Part shown: positions 35,074 through 45,503 of the stretch, one piece after another
Layout: every line of letters starts with the position of its first letter
Position numbering within the stretch: the stretch's first letter is position 1
Source: an uncultured Lentisphaerota bacterium
GTDB lineage: Bacteria > Verrucomicrobiota > Lentisphaeria > Oligosphaerales > CAITYL01
Reading direction: 5' to 3'
DNA: 64,000 nt
NCBI GenBank assembly: GCA_903921725.1
Contig: CAIXRA010000072.1
Coordinates: 62,001 to 126,000, forward strand
Program-made: the position numbers and the translations under genes
Notes under the pieces: generated by a model
What the model saw: the letters and a program-made list of their open reading frames with translations, nothing else
Told to the model about the DNA's origin: nothing
Databases searched by the model: none

Positions 35074-35919
35074 TCAGCCCGCGGGGTTTTCCTGCACGAA
35101 CTGCGCCAGAGCGTCCTTCCAGTGCGGCATCGGCGGCAGGCCGTGCAGGCGCATGGCACGCTTTTCCAGGCGCGAATTGGCGGGGCGCGGGGCCGGCCGC
35201 GGGAATTCGGCGGTGGTGCAGGGGACCAGGCCGCGGGTCAGTCCCTTCAGCCAGAAAATTTCACGGGCGAAACCGAACCAGGTCGTCTCCCCCTCGCACG
35301 AGGCGTGGAAGGTGCCGCAAAGCGGGTTCTCCAGCAGCAGCCCGATGAAGCCGGCCAGCGCGTCGGTGCTGGTGGGGTTTCCGACCTGGTCGTCAACCAC
35401 CTTCAGCGGGTCGCCGGCCTGGGAGCCGAGCTTGAGCATGGCGTGGTAAAAGCTGGGGCCGCCGGAGCCGTAAAGCCAGGCGGTGCGGACGATGGCATGG
35501 TCGGGGCAGTGCGCGCGAACCGCCTCCTCGCCGGCAAGCTTGCTCGCACCGTACGCCGTGCATGGGGCGGGCGCGTCCCATTCGTGGTACGGCCGGCCGA
35601 GGTCGCCGCGGAAAACATAATCCGTGGAGACGGCAATCAACCGCGCACCGTGGCGGCGGCAGGCGGCGGCGATGTTGGCGGACCCGGCGGCGTTCACGGC
35701 AAAGGCCTTGTCCGGCTCCGACTCGCAGGCGTCCACCGCCGTCATCGCCGCGCAGTGGACCACCGCGTCGGGCCGGAACGCCGCCACCGCCGCATCGGCC
35801 GAGGCCAGGCGCGTGATGTCGACGGCAGGCAGGTCGGCGACGGACAGAATGTTCCCGGCCAGCCGGCGCTGCAGCGTCCGCCCCAGCATCCCGTTCCCGC
35901 CCGTGATGAGAATCCGCAT
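35074..35919 (-). CDS. rfbD: dTDP-4-dehydrorhamnose reductase
   Basis: MRILITGGNGMLGRTLQRRL...VVHCAAMTAVDACESEPDKAFAVNAAGSANIAAAC...ISTDYVFRGD-like VSTDYVFRGDLGRPYHEWDAPAPCTAYGASKLAGE. Confidence 0.93.
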   Translation of the reverse strand: MRILITGGNGMLGRTLQRRLAGNILSVADLPAVDITRLASADAAVAAFRPDAVVHCAAMTAVDACESEPDKAFAVNAAGSANIAAACRRHGARLIAVSTDYVFRGDLGRPYHEWDAPAPCTAYGASKLAGEEAVRAHCPDHAIVRTAWLYGSGGPSFYHAMLKLGSQAGDPLKVVDDQVGNPTSTDALAGFIGLLLENPLCGTFHASCEGETTWFGFAREIFWLKGLTRGLVPCTTAEFPRPAPRPANSRLEKRAMRLHGLPPMPHWKDALAQFVQENPAG

Positions 35920-35924
35920 CGGCG

Positions 35925-36494
35925 TCACCCCTGGAAAACGGGCAGGTCCGCTTCCGGCCGCGTGGCCAGCGTCCCACCTTTTTTATCCTTGTCCGACAGC
36001 AGCGGTTCGGCGGCCGGCGGAATCGGCCAGCGGATGGCGATCTGCGGATCGTTCCAGGCGATTCCGCGCTCCTCCGCCGGCGTGTAGAAATCGGAGCATT
36101 TGTAGAGGAATTCCGCCGTCTCGCTGAGCACGTAGAACCCGTGGGCGAACCCTTCCGGGACGAACATCATTTTCCGGTTCGCCTCGCTGAGCACCTCGGC
36201 GGCCCAGCGGCCGAAGGTGGGACTGCCGCGGCGGACGTCGACCGCGACGTCGAACACCTCGCCGCGGATCACGCGCACGAGCTTCGCCTGGGGACGGCCG
36301 AGCTGGTAGTGCAGGCCGCGGAGCACGTGGCGGGTGGAGAGGGAATGGTTGTCCTGCACGAACTCATGCGGGATGCCGGCGGCCGCGAACTCGCGGCGGC
36401 TGTACGTCTCCATGAAAAAGCCGCGGCTGTCCCCGAACAGCTGGGGCTCCAGGATGCAGACGCCGGGAAGGGATGTCTCGGTGCGCTTGATCAC
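35925..36494 (-). CDS. rfbC: dTDP-4-dehydrorhamnose 3,5-epimerase
   Basis: LPGVCILEPQLFGDSRGFFMETYSRREF...FVQDNHSLSTRHVLRGLHYQ...RGEVFDVAVDVRRGSPTFGRW...VPEGFAHGFYVLSE. GTG start at 36494 preferred. Confidence 0.93.
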   Translation of the reverse strand: MIKRTETSLPGVCILEPQLFGDSRGFFMETYSRREFAAAGIPHEFVQDNHSLSTRHVLRGLHYQLGRPQAKLVRVIRGEVFDVAVDVRRGSPTFGRWAAEVLSEANRKMMFVPEGFAHGFYVLSETAEFLYKCSDFYTPAEERGIAWNDPQIAIRWPIPPAAEPLLSDKDKKGGTLATRPEADLPVFQG

Positions 36495-36615
36495 GCCGCA
36501 CCACCCCAAATAATGCCGTTCATGCAACACCCCTTGAATCATGCCATGGAAAGACGCGGCGCTCGTGCGGCCGCCGGACGGTTCGGAGTGTAAAATGCCG
36601 CGGCATTCCCAAAAG

Positions 36616-38409
36616 TCAACGCCGCGGGGCGGGTGTACGGCGGAACAGGATCCAGTTCCGGCGGGTGTCCCGGAATTCAGCGGCCGGCGTAAATCCAAGC
36701 TCCAGGAGCCGGGCGCTTCCCGGCGTGTCGGCCACCGCCGCGACAGCAAATGACTGCGGCTTCGCCATCATGCTTTCTACCAGCGCCATGTCGGCCGGGC
36801 GGATCACCTGCCGGGCATAGATTGGAATGCCGGCGGAAAAACCAGCCTGGCCGGGCTGCATCAAGCAGTACGCCGGCATGCCGCCGCATGCCGCCGCAAG
36901 CCGCTCGGCGTGCGTGCGGTAGGCGTATTGCTGCCCCGGAGCTTGGGAATATCCCAAATAAAGGACGGTGGTCAGTGCGACCATCCACAGGCCAAGTACG
37001 GCGGCGGCGGGGACGTACGCCCGCCGGCGCGACAGGCGCCATCCCCACCAGCAAAGACCGAGCAGCAGGGCGGCGGTGCAGGCTGCGGGAACCTGGCCGA
37101 CCCCCACAAGCAGCGCCCGTTGCATCCGGCCGGAGGCCAGCAGCCACGATTGAATCTGCACAAAAAAAAGGGGGGCTGGCGCCGCAATAGCCAGCACAAT
37201 CCAGCTTCCGTCCCACAGGCGCCGGAGCCACGCCGGGGCGGCGGCCTCCCGGTAGCGGTTCTCCTGCGCAACGAACCAGAGGGCGCACATGACGCCAACG
37301 GCCGGCATGAGCGGAACCAGATAGCGCTCGTGGCGCATGGGCCAGATTGCGGCGGCGACAAAGGCGGTCATGAACCACCCCCAGGCCAGAAACGCCGGGC
37401 GGCGGATGGCCTGCGCCTTCTCCCGGAACGGCTGGAACCATGAAAGAACCCACCAACAGCTCCACGGAAAGACAAACCCGGCAACCAGCGCGTAATAATA
37501 GAACGGCCGGCGCTGATCGCGGTCCGCCGCGACATATTCCCGCATGAAGCTTTCCCTGCTGGCGTCCGTAACGGGCGCCGCGCCGAGAACATCGTGGATG
37601 ACATGCCAGTACCACCAGGCGGACAGCAGGACGCACAGGCCGACGGCAGCGAGCAGCCCGGTGATGTTCTGCCGGCGGCGGTGCGGCGTGAGCGCCACCA
37701 CCCAGGCCACCGGCAGAAGCACATGCGAAAGCGCCACCGGTCCCTTCGTCATGACGCCGCAGGCCAGAGCCAGCCCCGCCAGCAGCCAGCCCCAGGCATG
37801 CCGCCGCCTGAGCCGTTCCGGATGCATCGGCTGGACGGCCCAAAGCGCGGCGGCCACCGCCAGCGTTGCCCACCCCATCACCTGTGGGTCATAGGTCGCG
37901 TAATGCCCCTGTTTGATGATTAGGAACATGCTCCCGGTGATGAGCGCCGCGAGAAGCCCGGTCCGCCGGTCGCCGAGCGTGCATCCAGCCCAGCACGCGC
38001 ACGCCGCGGCCAGCATCACCAGGGCGGTGGTGACGGCCCGGGCGCGGAAGGCCAGATCCTCCACCGTGGCCGTGGCCGGATCCAGGCCGCGCCAGGCCAG
38101 CAGGTTCAGCCAGATCAGCAGGGGCGGCTTTTCAATCCGAGGCACGCCGCCCATCGAGGGGGTCTGCCAGGCGTCCGCGCGCCCCTCGTGCAGCAGGAGC
38201 CACGTTTCCTGGCTGCTGAGCATGCAGATCTTTTCCATGGAGCGACTGGGGCTCGCCTTCTCCATGTGCACCAGATACGGCGGGAGCAGAACCGCAATCA
38301 GCAGGCACAGCAGTGCGGCGGTCCGCAGCGGGGATGGAATGCGGCGCACAATCGACTGCACCCACGAAAGCATACGGCGTTCAAGAAGGAATGGTTTTTC
38401 CGAAAGCAT
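36616..38409 (-). CDS. Glycosyltransferase family 39 (ArnT/PMT-like)
   Basis: SSQETWLLLHEGRADAWQTPSMGGVPRIEKPPLLIWLNLLAW...RAVTTALVMLAAACACW...GHYATYDPQVMGWATLAVAAALWAVQ; many TMs. Confidence 0.87.
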   Translation of the reverse strand: MLSEKPFLLERRMLSWVQSIVRRIPSPLRTAALLCLLIAVLLPPYLVHMEKASPSRSMEKICMLSSQETWLLLHEGRADAWQTPSMGGVPRIEKPPLLIWLNLLAWRGLDPATATVEDLAFRARAVTTALVMLAAACACWAGCTLGDRRTGLLAALITGSMFLIIKQGHYATYDPQVMGWATLAVAAALWAVQPMHPERLRRRHAWGWLLAGLALACGVMTKGPVALSHVLLPVAWVVALTPHRRRQNITGLLAAVGLCVLLSAWWYWHVIHDVLGAAPVTDASRESFMREYVAADRDQRRPFYYYALVAGFVFPWSCWWVLSWFQPFREKAQAIRRPAFLAWGWFMTAFVAAAIWPMRHERYLVPLMPAVGVMCALWFVAQENRYREAAAPAWLRRLWDGSWIVLAIAAPAPLFFVQIQSWLLASGRMQRALLVGVGQVPAACTAALLLGLCWWGWRLSRRRAYVPAAAVLGLWMVALTTVLYLGYSQAPGQQYAYRTHAERLAAACGGMPAYCLMQPGQAGFSAGIPIYARQVIRPADMALVESMMAKPQSFAVAAVADTPGSARLLELGFTPAAEFRDTRRNWILFRRTPAPRR

Positions 38410-38696
38410 TATCGCGTCCAAGAAATGGAAGGCCAAGGCGTTTTTCAAGCCGCAAAAAAGCGGGAAAGGCCGAACTATAGCATTCCTCCCCGGGAAAACC
38501 GCATAGGGCGCGCGACATGCCCGGCCGGCCCCGCATCCGGCATGCGGCCCCCGCATTTGTCGCACAATCCGGCACGCGTTATATTGCGATGTTTTTCGTG
38601 GCTGAAAACTGACGGCCGCATGCCGCCGAGTTTCCAGGCATGCGCGCAATGCGGTCCGGCCTCTGTCATTGCGGCCAGGCCGCCAAGGATCACCCC

Positions 38697-39644
38697 ATGT
38701 TCGAAAACAAAAGAATCGCCGTCATCGTCCCGTCCTACAAGGAAGAGACGCAGATCCGCACCGTCATCGAAACCATGCCGGATTTCGTGGACTGCATCAT
38801 CATCGTGGACGACAAAAGCCCGGACCGCACCACCGCGGTGGTGGAGTCGCTGATTCCGCAGCACCCGCGCGTTCTCCTCATCCGGCACGAGGCCAACCAG
38901 GGAGTCGGCGGCGCCATCGTCACCGGCTACAAGCACGCCCGCGACCAGCAGTTCGATGTGGCGGCGGTGATGGCCGGCGACGGGCAGATGGACCCGGTCG
39001 ACCTGCCGAACGTCATCGCCCCCGTCGTCCGCGGCGAGGTCGACTACTGCAAGGGCAACCGCCTCTTCACCGGCGAGGCCTACAAGAAGATCCCCGCCAT
39101 CCGCTACTTCGGCAACGCGGTGCTTTCGCTGATGACCAAGGTCGCCTCCGGCTACTGGCACGTGGCGGACTCGCAGACCGGCTACACGGCGGTCAACCTC
39201 AAGATGCTCCGCCTGATCGACTGGGACGGCACCTACAAGCGCTACGGCTGCCCCAACGACTACCTGGTCAAGCTCAACATCTACAGCGCAAAAGTGCGGG
39301 ATGTACCGATCCGCCCCGTCTACGGCGTCGGCGAGCAGAGCAAGATCCGCCTGCACAAGGTGATCCCGCGCATCAGCCTGCTGCTGACCCGGCTCTTCTT
39401 CCGGCGGATGTTCGAGAAATATGTCATCCGCGACTTCCATCCGCTGGTGCTGTTCTATTTCATGAGCTTCATCCTGCTGGTGCCCGGCCTCGCCTACGGC
39501 CTGTCCTGCGCGCTGCACCGCTTCCTCATCGGCCCGGTGCAGGCGACCAGCGTGCTGTTCGCCGTCTTCCTGCTCGTCTCCGGCATCCAGTTCGGCCTGT
39601 TTGCCATGTTCATGGACATGGAAATGAACAAGGACCTGCGATGA
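38697..39644 (+). CDS. Glycosyltransferase family 2 (dolichol-phosphate mannosyltransferase-like)
   Basis: MFENKRIAVIVPSYKEETQIRTVIETMPDFVDCIIIVDDKSPDRT...AAVMAGDGQMDP; C-terminal TMs. Confidence 0.92.
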   Translation: MFENKRIAVIVPSYKEETQIRTVIETMPDFVDCIIIVDDKSPDRTTAVVESLIPQHPRVLLIRHEANQGVGGAIVTGYKHARDQQFDVAAVMAGDGQMDPVDLPNVIAPVVRGEVDYCKGNRLFTGEAYKKIPAIRYFGNAVLSLMTKVASGYWHVADSQTGYTAVNLKMLRLIDWDGTYKRYGCPNDYLVKLNIYSAKVRDVPIRPVYGVGEQSKIRLHKVIPRISLLLTRLFFRRMFEKYVIRDFHPLVLFYFMSFILLVPGLAYGLSCALHRFLIGPVQATSVLFAVFLLVSGIQFGLFAMFMDMEMNKDLR

Positions 39645-40540
39645 AGCCCGCGCACCCGATGGCCCTCTCCATCGACCTAGATGAGTGGTTCCATGGGCGA
39701 TGGGCGACGGGCGGCCCGCGCTCCCGATGGGCGGACACCGCCTCCGTGTTCCGCGAGGTCTACGGCGGGGACCGGCCGCGCGGCGACATCGTGCCGGCCG
39801 CGCGCTGGCTCCTGGCCCTCTTCGCGGAACGCCGGATCACCGCCACCTTCTTCATCCTCGGCGAGGTTGCGGAATGGTACCCGGAACTGGTCCGCGAAAT
39901 CGCCGCAGCCGGCCACGAAATCGCCTGCCACGGCATGCACCACACCGACATGACCACGCTCTCCCGCGAGGCGTTCACCGCCGATCTGCGCAGGGCCAAA
40001 GAACTTCTTGAAAAGCTGGCCGGCCGGCCGGTCCGCGGCTACCGCGCCCCGAACCTAGTGGTCGCACCGTGGCTGGCGGACGTCATCCGGGAGCTCGGTT
40101 TCACCTACGACTCCTCCATCTGTCCGGCGCGCAGTTTCAGTGGGAAATACCAGGACATGATGCGCTGCCCCCAGCACCCGTACCGCACCGGCGCCAAGGT
40201 CCAGGACACCGGAAACGGCCCCCTTTGGGAAATCCCGATCCCCACCTTCCCCCTGCTCCGCCTCCCCGCAGGAACCGGCATCGCCACGCGGCTGTTCGGC
40301 GCCTGGTGGACCCGGCTTGCGCTGGCCTGGTGGGCGCGGACAGGAAGCGTGCAGTTCTATTTCCATCCCTATGAAATCTGGAACGACCCCCTCCCCGCCG
40401 GAACCGGCTGGAAGACGCGCCTCTTCATGAAAAGCCGCGGACGCACCATGCAGCGCCGCACCGCCGGCATCCTCGATGCCTACCGCGGGCGGATCACCTC
40501 TCTTTCCGGACTGCTGGAAAAACTGGAGCGCGCTGACTGA
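39641..40540 (+). CDS. Polysaccharide deacetylase (XrtA/PEP-CTERM-type family)
   Basis: MALSIDLDEWFHG...ITATFFILGEVAEWYPELVREIAAAGHEIACHGMHH...VRGYRAPNLVV...WEIPIPTFPLL...FYFHPYEI; 4-nt overlap with the upstream gene. Confidence 0.92.
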   Translation: MKPAHPMALSIDLDEWFHGRWATGGPRSRWADTASVFREVYGGDRPRGDIVPAARWLLALFAERRITATFFILGEVAEWYPELVREIAAAGHEIACHGMHHTDMTTLSREAFTADLRRAKELLEKLAGRPVRGYRAPNLVVAPWLADVIRELGFTYDSSICPARSFSGKYQDMMRCPQHPYRTGAKVQDTGNGPLWEIPIPTFPLLRLPAGTGIATRLFGAWWTRLALAWWARTGSVQFYFHPYEIWNDPLPAGTGWKTRLFMKSRGRTMQRRTAGILDAYRGRITSLSGLLEKLERAD

Positions 40541-40541
40541 C

Positions 40542-41555
40542 ATGGAAGCGGCCTGGCAATCCCTCGACCTGAACGACGCCGGCTCCCGCGCCGCCTGGGA
40601 CGCCGTCTGCCTGGAACGCCCCGAACCCTCCGCCTTCCACTCCGCCGCCTGGGGGCGCGCCATCGCCCGCACCTACGGCGCCGACTGCCGCAGCGTCCGC
40701 AGCGGCTCCGCGCTGTTCCCTCTTTTCGGAGTGCGCACCCTGTCCGGCAAACGCCGGCTGGTGAGCGTGCCCTACGCTCCATACGGCGGCATGCTGCCTC
40801 TGCCCGAAGACCGCACCGCGGCGCCGCCAATGCCGATGCCCGACGGCGCATGCGTCGCCGTCCGGCAAGTGGAGATGGCCGTCGCGGATACGCAGGCCCT
40901 CACGGAAGCGGACCGGGTGACGATGTGGCTCGACCTTCCGTCCGCCCCCGAGGCGCTCTGGAAAAGCCTCAACGCCAAGGTCCGCAACCAGGTCCGCAAG
41001 GCGGAGAAGGAGGGCGTCACCGCCACGGCCGGACGCGAAGAACATCTCGCCGCCTTCTACCGGCTCTACGCCCGGCGCATGCACGAACTCGGCACGCCCG
41101 CCCATCCGCCGGCGTTCTTCAAGGCGCTGCTGGAGGAGTTTCCGGAAGCGGAATTTCTGGTGGCCGAGCACCAGGGGCAACCGGTCGGCACGGTCTTCGA
41201 CATCGGCTGGGGCGGATGGCGGGTGAACTTGTACGGCGCCACGCTTTTCGAGAAACGCTCCCTCTGCGCCAACAATCTCGTCTATTGGAAATCGTTGGAA
41301 CGCGGCTGCACGGGCGGAAGGCGGTACGACTTCGGGCGCAGCCTGTTCGGTTCCGGCCAGTATGAATTCAAGCGCCAGTGGGGCGCCCTGCCGCACCGGG
41401 TGGCGGAACGGCGCTTCCTGCGGGAAAACGGTGCGTGGCGCGAGGCGGCGGACGCCGTGGAAGCGGTCAACCCGCTTCTGCCCCGCATCTGGCAGCGGCT
41501 CCCGGCTCCCGTCGCATCCTGGCTGTCCGGACGGCTCCGCAAACATGTCTTCTGA
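40542..41555 (+). CDS. FemAB/GNAT family protein
   Basis: SAFHSAAWGRAIARTYGA...LNAKVRNQVRKAEKEGVT...FYRLYARRMHELGTPAHPPAFFKALLEEFPEAEFLVAEHQGQPVG...FDFGRSLFGSGQYEFKRQWG-like C-terminus. Confidence 0.88.
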   Translation: MEAAWQSLDLNDAGSRAAWDAVCLERPEPSAFHSAAWGRAIARTYGADCRSVRSGSALFPLFGVRTLSGKRRLVSVPYAPYGGMLPLPEDRTAAPPMPMPDGACVAVRQVEMAVADTQALTEADRVTMWLDLPSAPEALWKSLNAKVRNQVRKAEKEGVTATAGREEHLAAFYRLYARRMHELGTPAHPPAFFKALLEEFPEAEFLVAEHQGQPVGTVFDIGWGGWRVNLYGATLFEKRSLCANNLVYWKSLERGCTGGRRYDFGRSLFGSGQYEFKRQWGALPHRVAERRFLRENGAWREAADAVEAVNPLLPRIWQRLPAPVASWLSGRLRKHVF

Positions 41556-41565
41556 GAGGGGAAAC

Positions 41566-42333
41566 ATGGCATCCGACCCGCGCGAAAAATATTGGCAGGA
41601 GCGTTTCTCAGACGCGGCGCGCACCAGCGCGTCCGAAAATGACGTCAACATCTACACCTCCCACGGCTGGCAGGCACGGCAGAAAGCCTTCAGCCGGCGA
41701 GCGGCGCGCCTGCTGGCGGAAGGCGTGCTGAAGGCCGGCGGAAAAGCGGTCGACCTCGGCTGCGGCAGTGGCGCCTACTGCCGGATCCTGCACGGGCTTG
41801 GCCTGGAGGTGACCGGTACGGACCTGTGCCAGGCGTCGCTGGACTACGCGGCGGCCCATTCCCCGGCGGGCATCCGGTTCATGCACGCCAACTGCCTGGA
41901 GCTTCCGTTCCGCGACGGGGAGTTCGACCTGGCCGTCTCCATCGGCGTCATCCAGCACGTCACCGACACACCCCGTTTCCTGCGCGAATGCCTGCGCATC
42001 ATCCGCCCCGGCGGCGTGTTCCTGCTGATGACGCTGAACCGGCACACCGTCCTTGAGGCGGCCCGCGCCGTCATCCCGGCGCTGCGTCCGCGCCTGGACG
42101 CCGGGGAGGCGGACACCGTCCTCCGCCGCTTCAGCCGCCGCGAACTCCGCAATGGGTTCCTCGCCGCGGCCCCCGGCGCTCAGGTCGAGATTGCGCCGCT
42201 TTTCGTGTTCCCCCGTGCCGCCGCTTTCCTGGAGACACCGGCCGCATGCATCGGCAGCGCCGGCGGCCTCACCTTCCCCGCCGCCATCGACCTGTTTGCC
42301 GTTGTCCGCCTCCCGGGAGAATGCCGCATATGA
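41566..42333 (+). CDS. Class I SAM-dependent methyltransferase
   Basis: GGKAVDLGCGSGAYCRILHGLGLEVTGTDLCQASLDYA...ELPFRDGEFDLAVSIGVIQHV...CLRIIRPGGVFLL. Confidence 0.92.
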   Translation: MASDPREKYWQERFSDAARTSASENDVNIYTSHGWQARQKAFSRRAARLLAEGVLKAGGKAVDLGCGSGAYCRILHGLGLEVTGTDLCQASLDYAAAHSPAGIRFMHANCLELPFRDGEFDLAVSIGVIQHVTDTPRFLRECLRIIRPGGVFLLMTLNRHTVLEAARAVIPALRPRLDAGEADTVLRRFSRRELRNGFLAAAPGAQVEIAPLFVFPRAAAFLETPAACIGSAGGLTFPAAIDLFAVVRLPGECRI

Positions 42334-43976
42334 CCGGACCGAACACCGACACCGCAACGGCACCGCCGGAATCCCGGCTGAACGGCCGGCTTTTCCTGAT
42401 TGCGTTCCTCGCCGCCGCCGCGCTCCTGCTCATCGGCATCCTGCTTGACCAGGATCCCAAAAACGACGTGGCCAGCTGCTACGCGCGCCAGGTCCGCGAG
42501 TTCGCCGGCGGCAACTGGGACACCGCCTTTTTCCACATGACGCCCCCGCTGACGGTCGTCCTCGGCGGCATCCTGGCCAAGCTCGGCCTCCCGGCGTTCA
42601 CCGCCCTCAAGCTCGTCTCCGCCGCCTTCTTCCTCGCCGGACTGTGGCCGCTCCGCCGGCTCCTCCGCCGCATGGTTCCCGGACCGCTTGCGGAGTGGGG
42701 GTGCCTGCTGTACGCGCTGGCACCGCAGCTCACCCGTTACGCCGCTTCGGGGCTGCTGGACATGGCGAAAATGTTCTTCCTCCTCTGGCTGGCGGAACTG
42801 CTGACGGCGCAGGCCGTGGACACCGGCAGCAAGTGGCGCCGCAGCCTCTGGATCGGCGCCGCTTTCGCCGGACTGGCCTTGGCGCGCGCGGAGGGTTTGT
42901 TCTTCCTGCCGCTCGTTCTGGCCTGCATGTTCATTCCCGACCTCGTGCGCAAACCAGCCTGCACATGCGGCCGCCTGAAGCCGGCGCTCCTCGGCGCGGC
43001 CCGCGCCGGACTGGCGGCGGGCGTCGCGCTCATCCTCTGCCTGCCCCAGGCGCTGTACGAACGCGGAACAACCGGTTATCCCGTGCTCGATTCCCGCCAA
43101 ATCGCGCCCGTCCGGAAAGTTTTGGAAAAACTGTCGCTCGGCGGCCGCTGGGACGCCATGGCCCGCCCCGTGCAGACACCGCCGGGCCAACCCGTGATCG
43201 GAACGGCAAAACAAGAAGACCGTCCGGAAGACACGGTGACACCCTGGCGCAATCTCAAGGAAACGGCCAAGGGGCTGGAGCCGCTCTTCCTCGCGCTCGC
43301 CGGCCTGGGGCTCTGGCTGCGGCTGCGCCGCCGGGAGTTCGGCCTGCCCGACGCCGTGTGCGCCGCCTTCATCCTGTACAACGTCCTCCTCCTGACCGGC
43401 ACCGGCTTCATCCTCAAGCGCTATGTGATGACCACCCAGCCGTTCCTCCTCGTCTGGGCCGTAACCGGCGTACTCTGCGTGAAGGAACGGTTCCTGGACC
43501 GGATGCATGTCCGGCTCTTTCCCGCCGCCGCCATCCTGGTCCTGGTCGTGTCCGCCGGCGCCGTGGCGCCGAAACTCGTCCACCTGAACCCGCCGGAAAA
43601 ACCGTTCGGCTGCTGGTTGCGCGCGCACCGCGGCGGATTCATCACCCCCGCCACCCAGCCGTTGAAGTCAGACCTGCTCGATTACCATGACGGACGGCTG
43701 CCGCTGGTCTTGGCCGCCGTTCCGCAGTATTCCTTCTGGGCGGAGTGCGACTGGGTCATCATCCCCGGAAAATACAGCTGCACGCCGGACGAACTCCGGC
43801 AGATTGCCCGGCGCCAGAACGCCGGCATCCTGGTGGTGGACAAGCAGCTATATTCCCTCTGTCCGGAACTGAAACCGGAGCAGACGCCGTGGCTGGAAGC
43901 AATCAAGGACGCGCCCGCCAACCCCCGCATCGCCGCCTACCGCATCATCCGCCCCGAACAGGAACCGCCGCCGTGA
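42330..43976 (+). CDS. Glycosyltransferase family 39-like membrane protein
   Basis: ASCYARQVREFAGGNWDTAFFHMTPPLTVVLGGILAKLGLPAFTALKLVSAAFFLAGLWPLRRLLRR; multi-TM; 4-nt overlap with the upstream gene. Confidence 0.8.
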   Translation: MTGPNTDTATAPPESRLNGRLFLIAFLAAAALLLIGILLDQDPKNDVASCYARQVREFAGGNWDTAFFHMTPPLTVVLGGILAKLGLPAFTALKLVSAAFFLAGLWPLRRLLRRMVPGPLAEWGCLLYALAPQLTRYAASGLLDMAKMFFLLWLAELLTAQAVDTGSKWRRSLWIGAAFAGLALARAEGLFFLPLVLACMFIPDLVRKPACTCGRLKPALLGAARAGLAAGVALILCLPQALYERGTTGYPVLDSRQIAPVRKVLEKLSLGGRWDAMARPVQTPPGQPVIGTAKQEDRPEDTVTPWRNLKETAKGLEPLFLALAGLGLWLRLRRREFGLPDAVCAAFILYNVLLLTGTGFILKRYVMTTQPFLLVWAVTGVLCVKERFLDRMHVRLFPAAAILVLVVSAGAVAPKLVHLNPPEKPFGCWLRAHRGGFITPATQPLKSDLLDYHDGRLPLVLAAVPQYSFWAECDWVIIPGKYSCTPDELRQIARRQNAGILVVDKQLYSLCPELKPEQTPWLEAIKDAPANPRIAAYRIIRPEQEPPP

Positions 43977-44941
43977 CCGAAGCGCCGGACAACACTCTCC
44001 GGGAAACCCCCGCACCGGCGACGGCGGGCAGCCGCTGGCGGACCTGGATCGGACGCCTGCTCCTGGCCGGCTGCCTGGGCTGGTTCGTCTGGCTGCTCGC
44101 CCGCAATTTCGACGGCGTCCGAAATTATGCTTGGCATTTTCAGGCGGGCTGGCTCACGGCCGGCCTGCTGACGCTGGCCGCCTCCATGTACCTGCTCCCG
44201 CTCGGCACGCGGCTTCTCATCGGCGGCCTCGGCCACCCGATCCGGCAGGCGGAGATGAACTGGATGTACTTCTCCTCCCAGCTCGCCAAGTACCTGCCCG
44301 GCAGCCTCTGGGGCTATGTCGGCATGGCCCTCTACTACCGCCAGCGCGCCGTGCCCCTCTCCGCCATGACCGCCTGCTTCCTCTATGAACTCATCCTGAT
44401 CGTGGTCTCCTCGCTCGCGGTGGGGGCTTCCTCCATCCTGCCGCTCCTCCCCGCGCCCGCCGCCATCGCCGGAAGCGCGCTGCTCGCCGCCGGCACGGCC
44501 GTGCTCCTGCTCTTTCCCGCCCTGCCCTTGGCGATTCTCGGGCGGCTCCCCAAGTTCCACCAACTGCGCGAGGTCCACGCCGCGCCCGCCGCCTTTGCGC
44601 GCGCCGTCCGCCTCACGTTCCTGCTGGACGTGGTGTTCTGGGTGCTCTGCGGCGGCGCGCTGTGGATGCTCTTCCGCGGCTCGGTGGGGGACAACAACTG
44701 CACGCCGCTGGAGCTCATCACCAGCTTCCCCGTCGCCTGGACCGCAGGGTTCCTCGCCTTCATCATGCCCGGCGGCTTCGGCGTCCGGGAGGGCACCTTC
44801 GTCCTGCTGCTGCACAGCCATTTCACGCAGGAGGTCGCCACCGCCCTGGCGCTGCTGGCGCGCGTCCAGTGGATGCTCGGGGAATGGCTCTGCGTCGGAA
44901 GCGCGTTCCTGATCCACCGCATCCGTTCATCCAGGAGTTGA
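43973..44941 (+). CDS. LPG_synthase_TM (UPF0104-like) integral membrane protein
   Basis: MNWMYFSSQLAKYLPGSLWGYVGMALYYRQRAVPLSAMTACFLYELILIVVSSL...FIMPGGFGVREGTFVLLL; GTG start, 4-nt overlap with the upstream gene. Confidence 0.83.
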   Translation: MTEAPDNTLRETPAPATAGSRWRTWIGRLLLAGCLGWFVWLLARNFDGVRNYAWHFQAGWLTAGLLTLAASMYLLPLGTRLLIGGLGHPIRQAEMNWMYFSSQLAKYLPGSLWGYVGMALYYRQRAVPLSAMTACFLYELILIVVSSLAVGASSILPLLPAPAAIAGSALLAAGTAVLLLFPALPLAILGRLPKFHQLREVHAAPAAFARAVRLTFLLDVVFWVLCGGALWMLFRGSVGDNNCTPLELITSFPVAWTAGFLAFIMPGGFGVREGTFVLLLHSHFTQEVATALALLARVQWMLGEWLCVGSAFLIHRIRSSRS

Positions 44942-44945
44942 AACC

Positions 44946-45482
44946 ATGGCCGCGCACGTCACCCTGTCCGAAATCTGGCGGCAGCTCGTCCAGCGCTGCA
45001 CCGGGCTTTACGCCTGCAACATGCCGCCCCTCCTCCAGTTCCGCATCTGGGCGTACGGCCGCCTCTTCAAGGCCGGCCGGGGGTGCTCCTACGCGCACGG
45101 CGTGTGCTTCGAACGGCACCACGGGCTGGACGGCCGGCTGGTGATCGGCAAGCATGTGCAGATCGGGCACGACGTCACGCTCGACTATTCCGGCGGCCTC
45201 ACGCTGGAGGATCATGTCTGGATTTCGGAGGGGAGTTACATCCTCACCCACGACCACGGCCTGCACGGCCCCGGCCTGAAGGTCGACACGCTGACGCTGG
45301 AGACCAACGCGCTGACCGTCGGCCGCGACGCCTGGATCGGCGGACACTGCATCATCCTGCCCAAGGCATCCCGCATCGGCGAGGGTGCCATCGTCGGCGC
45401 CGGCAGCGTCGTCACCAAAGAAGTCGCCCCGTTCGACATCGTCGCGGGAAACCCGGCGCGCGTCATCGGGCATCGCAGATAA
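44946..45482 (+). CDS. Left-handed beta-helix (hexapeptide) acyltransferase
   Basis: VIGKHVQIGHDVTLDYSGGLTLEDHVWISEGSYILTHDHG...VGRDAWIGGHCIILPKASRIGEGAIVGAGSVVTKEVAPFDIVAGNPARVIG. Confidence 0.93.
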   Translation: MAAHVTLSEIWRQLVQRCTGLYACNMPPLLQFRIWAYGRLFKAGRGCSYAHGVCFERHHGLDGRLVIGKHVQIGHDVTLDYSGGLTLEDHVWISEGSYILTHDHGLHGPGLKVDTLTLETNALTVGRDAWIGGHCIILPKASRIGEGAIVGAGSVVTKEVAPFDIVAGNPARVIGHRR

Positions 45483-45503
45483 TCCGCAGGAATCAGTGTT
45501 TCC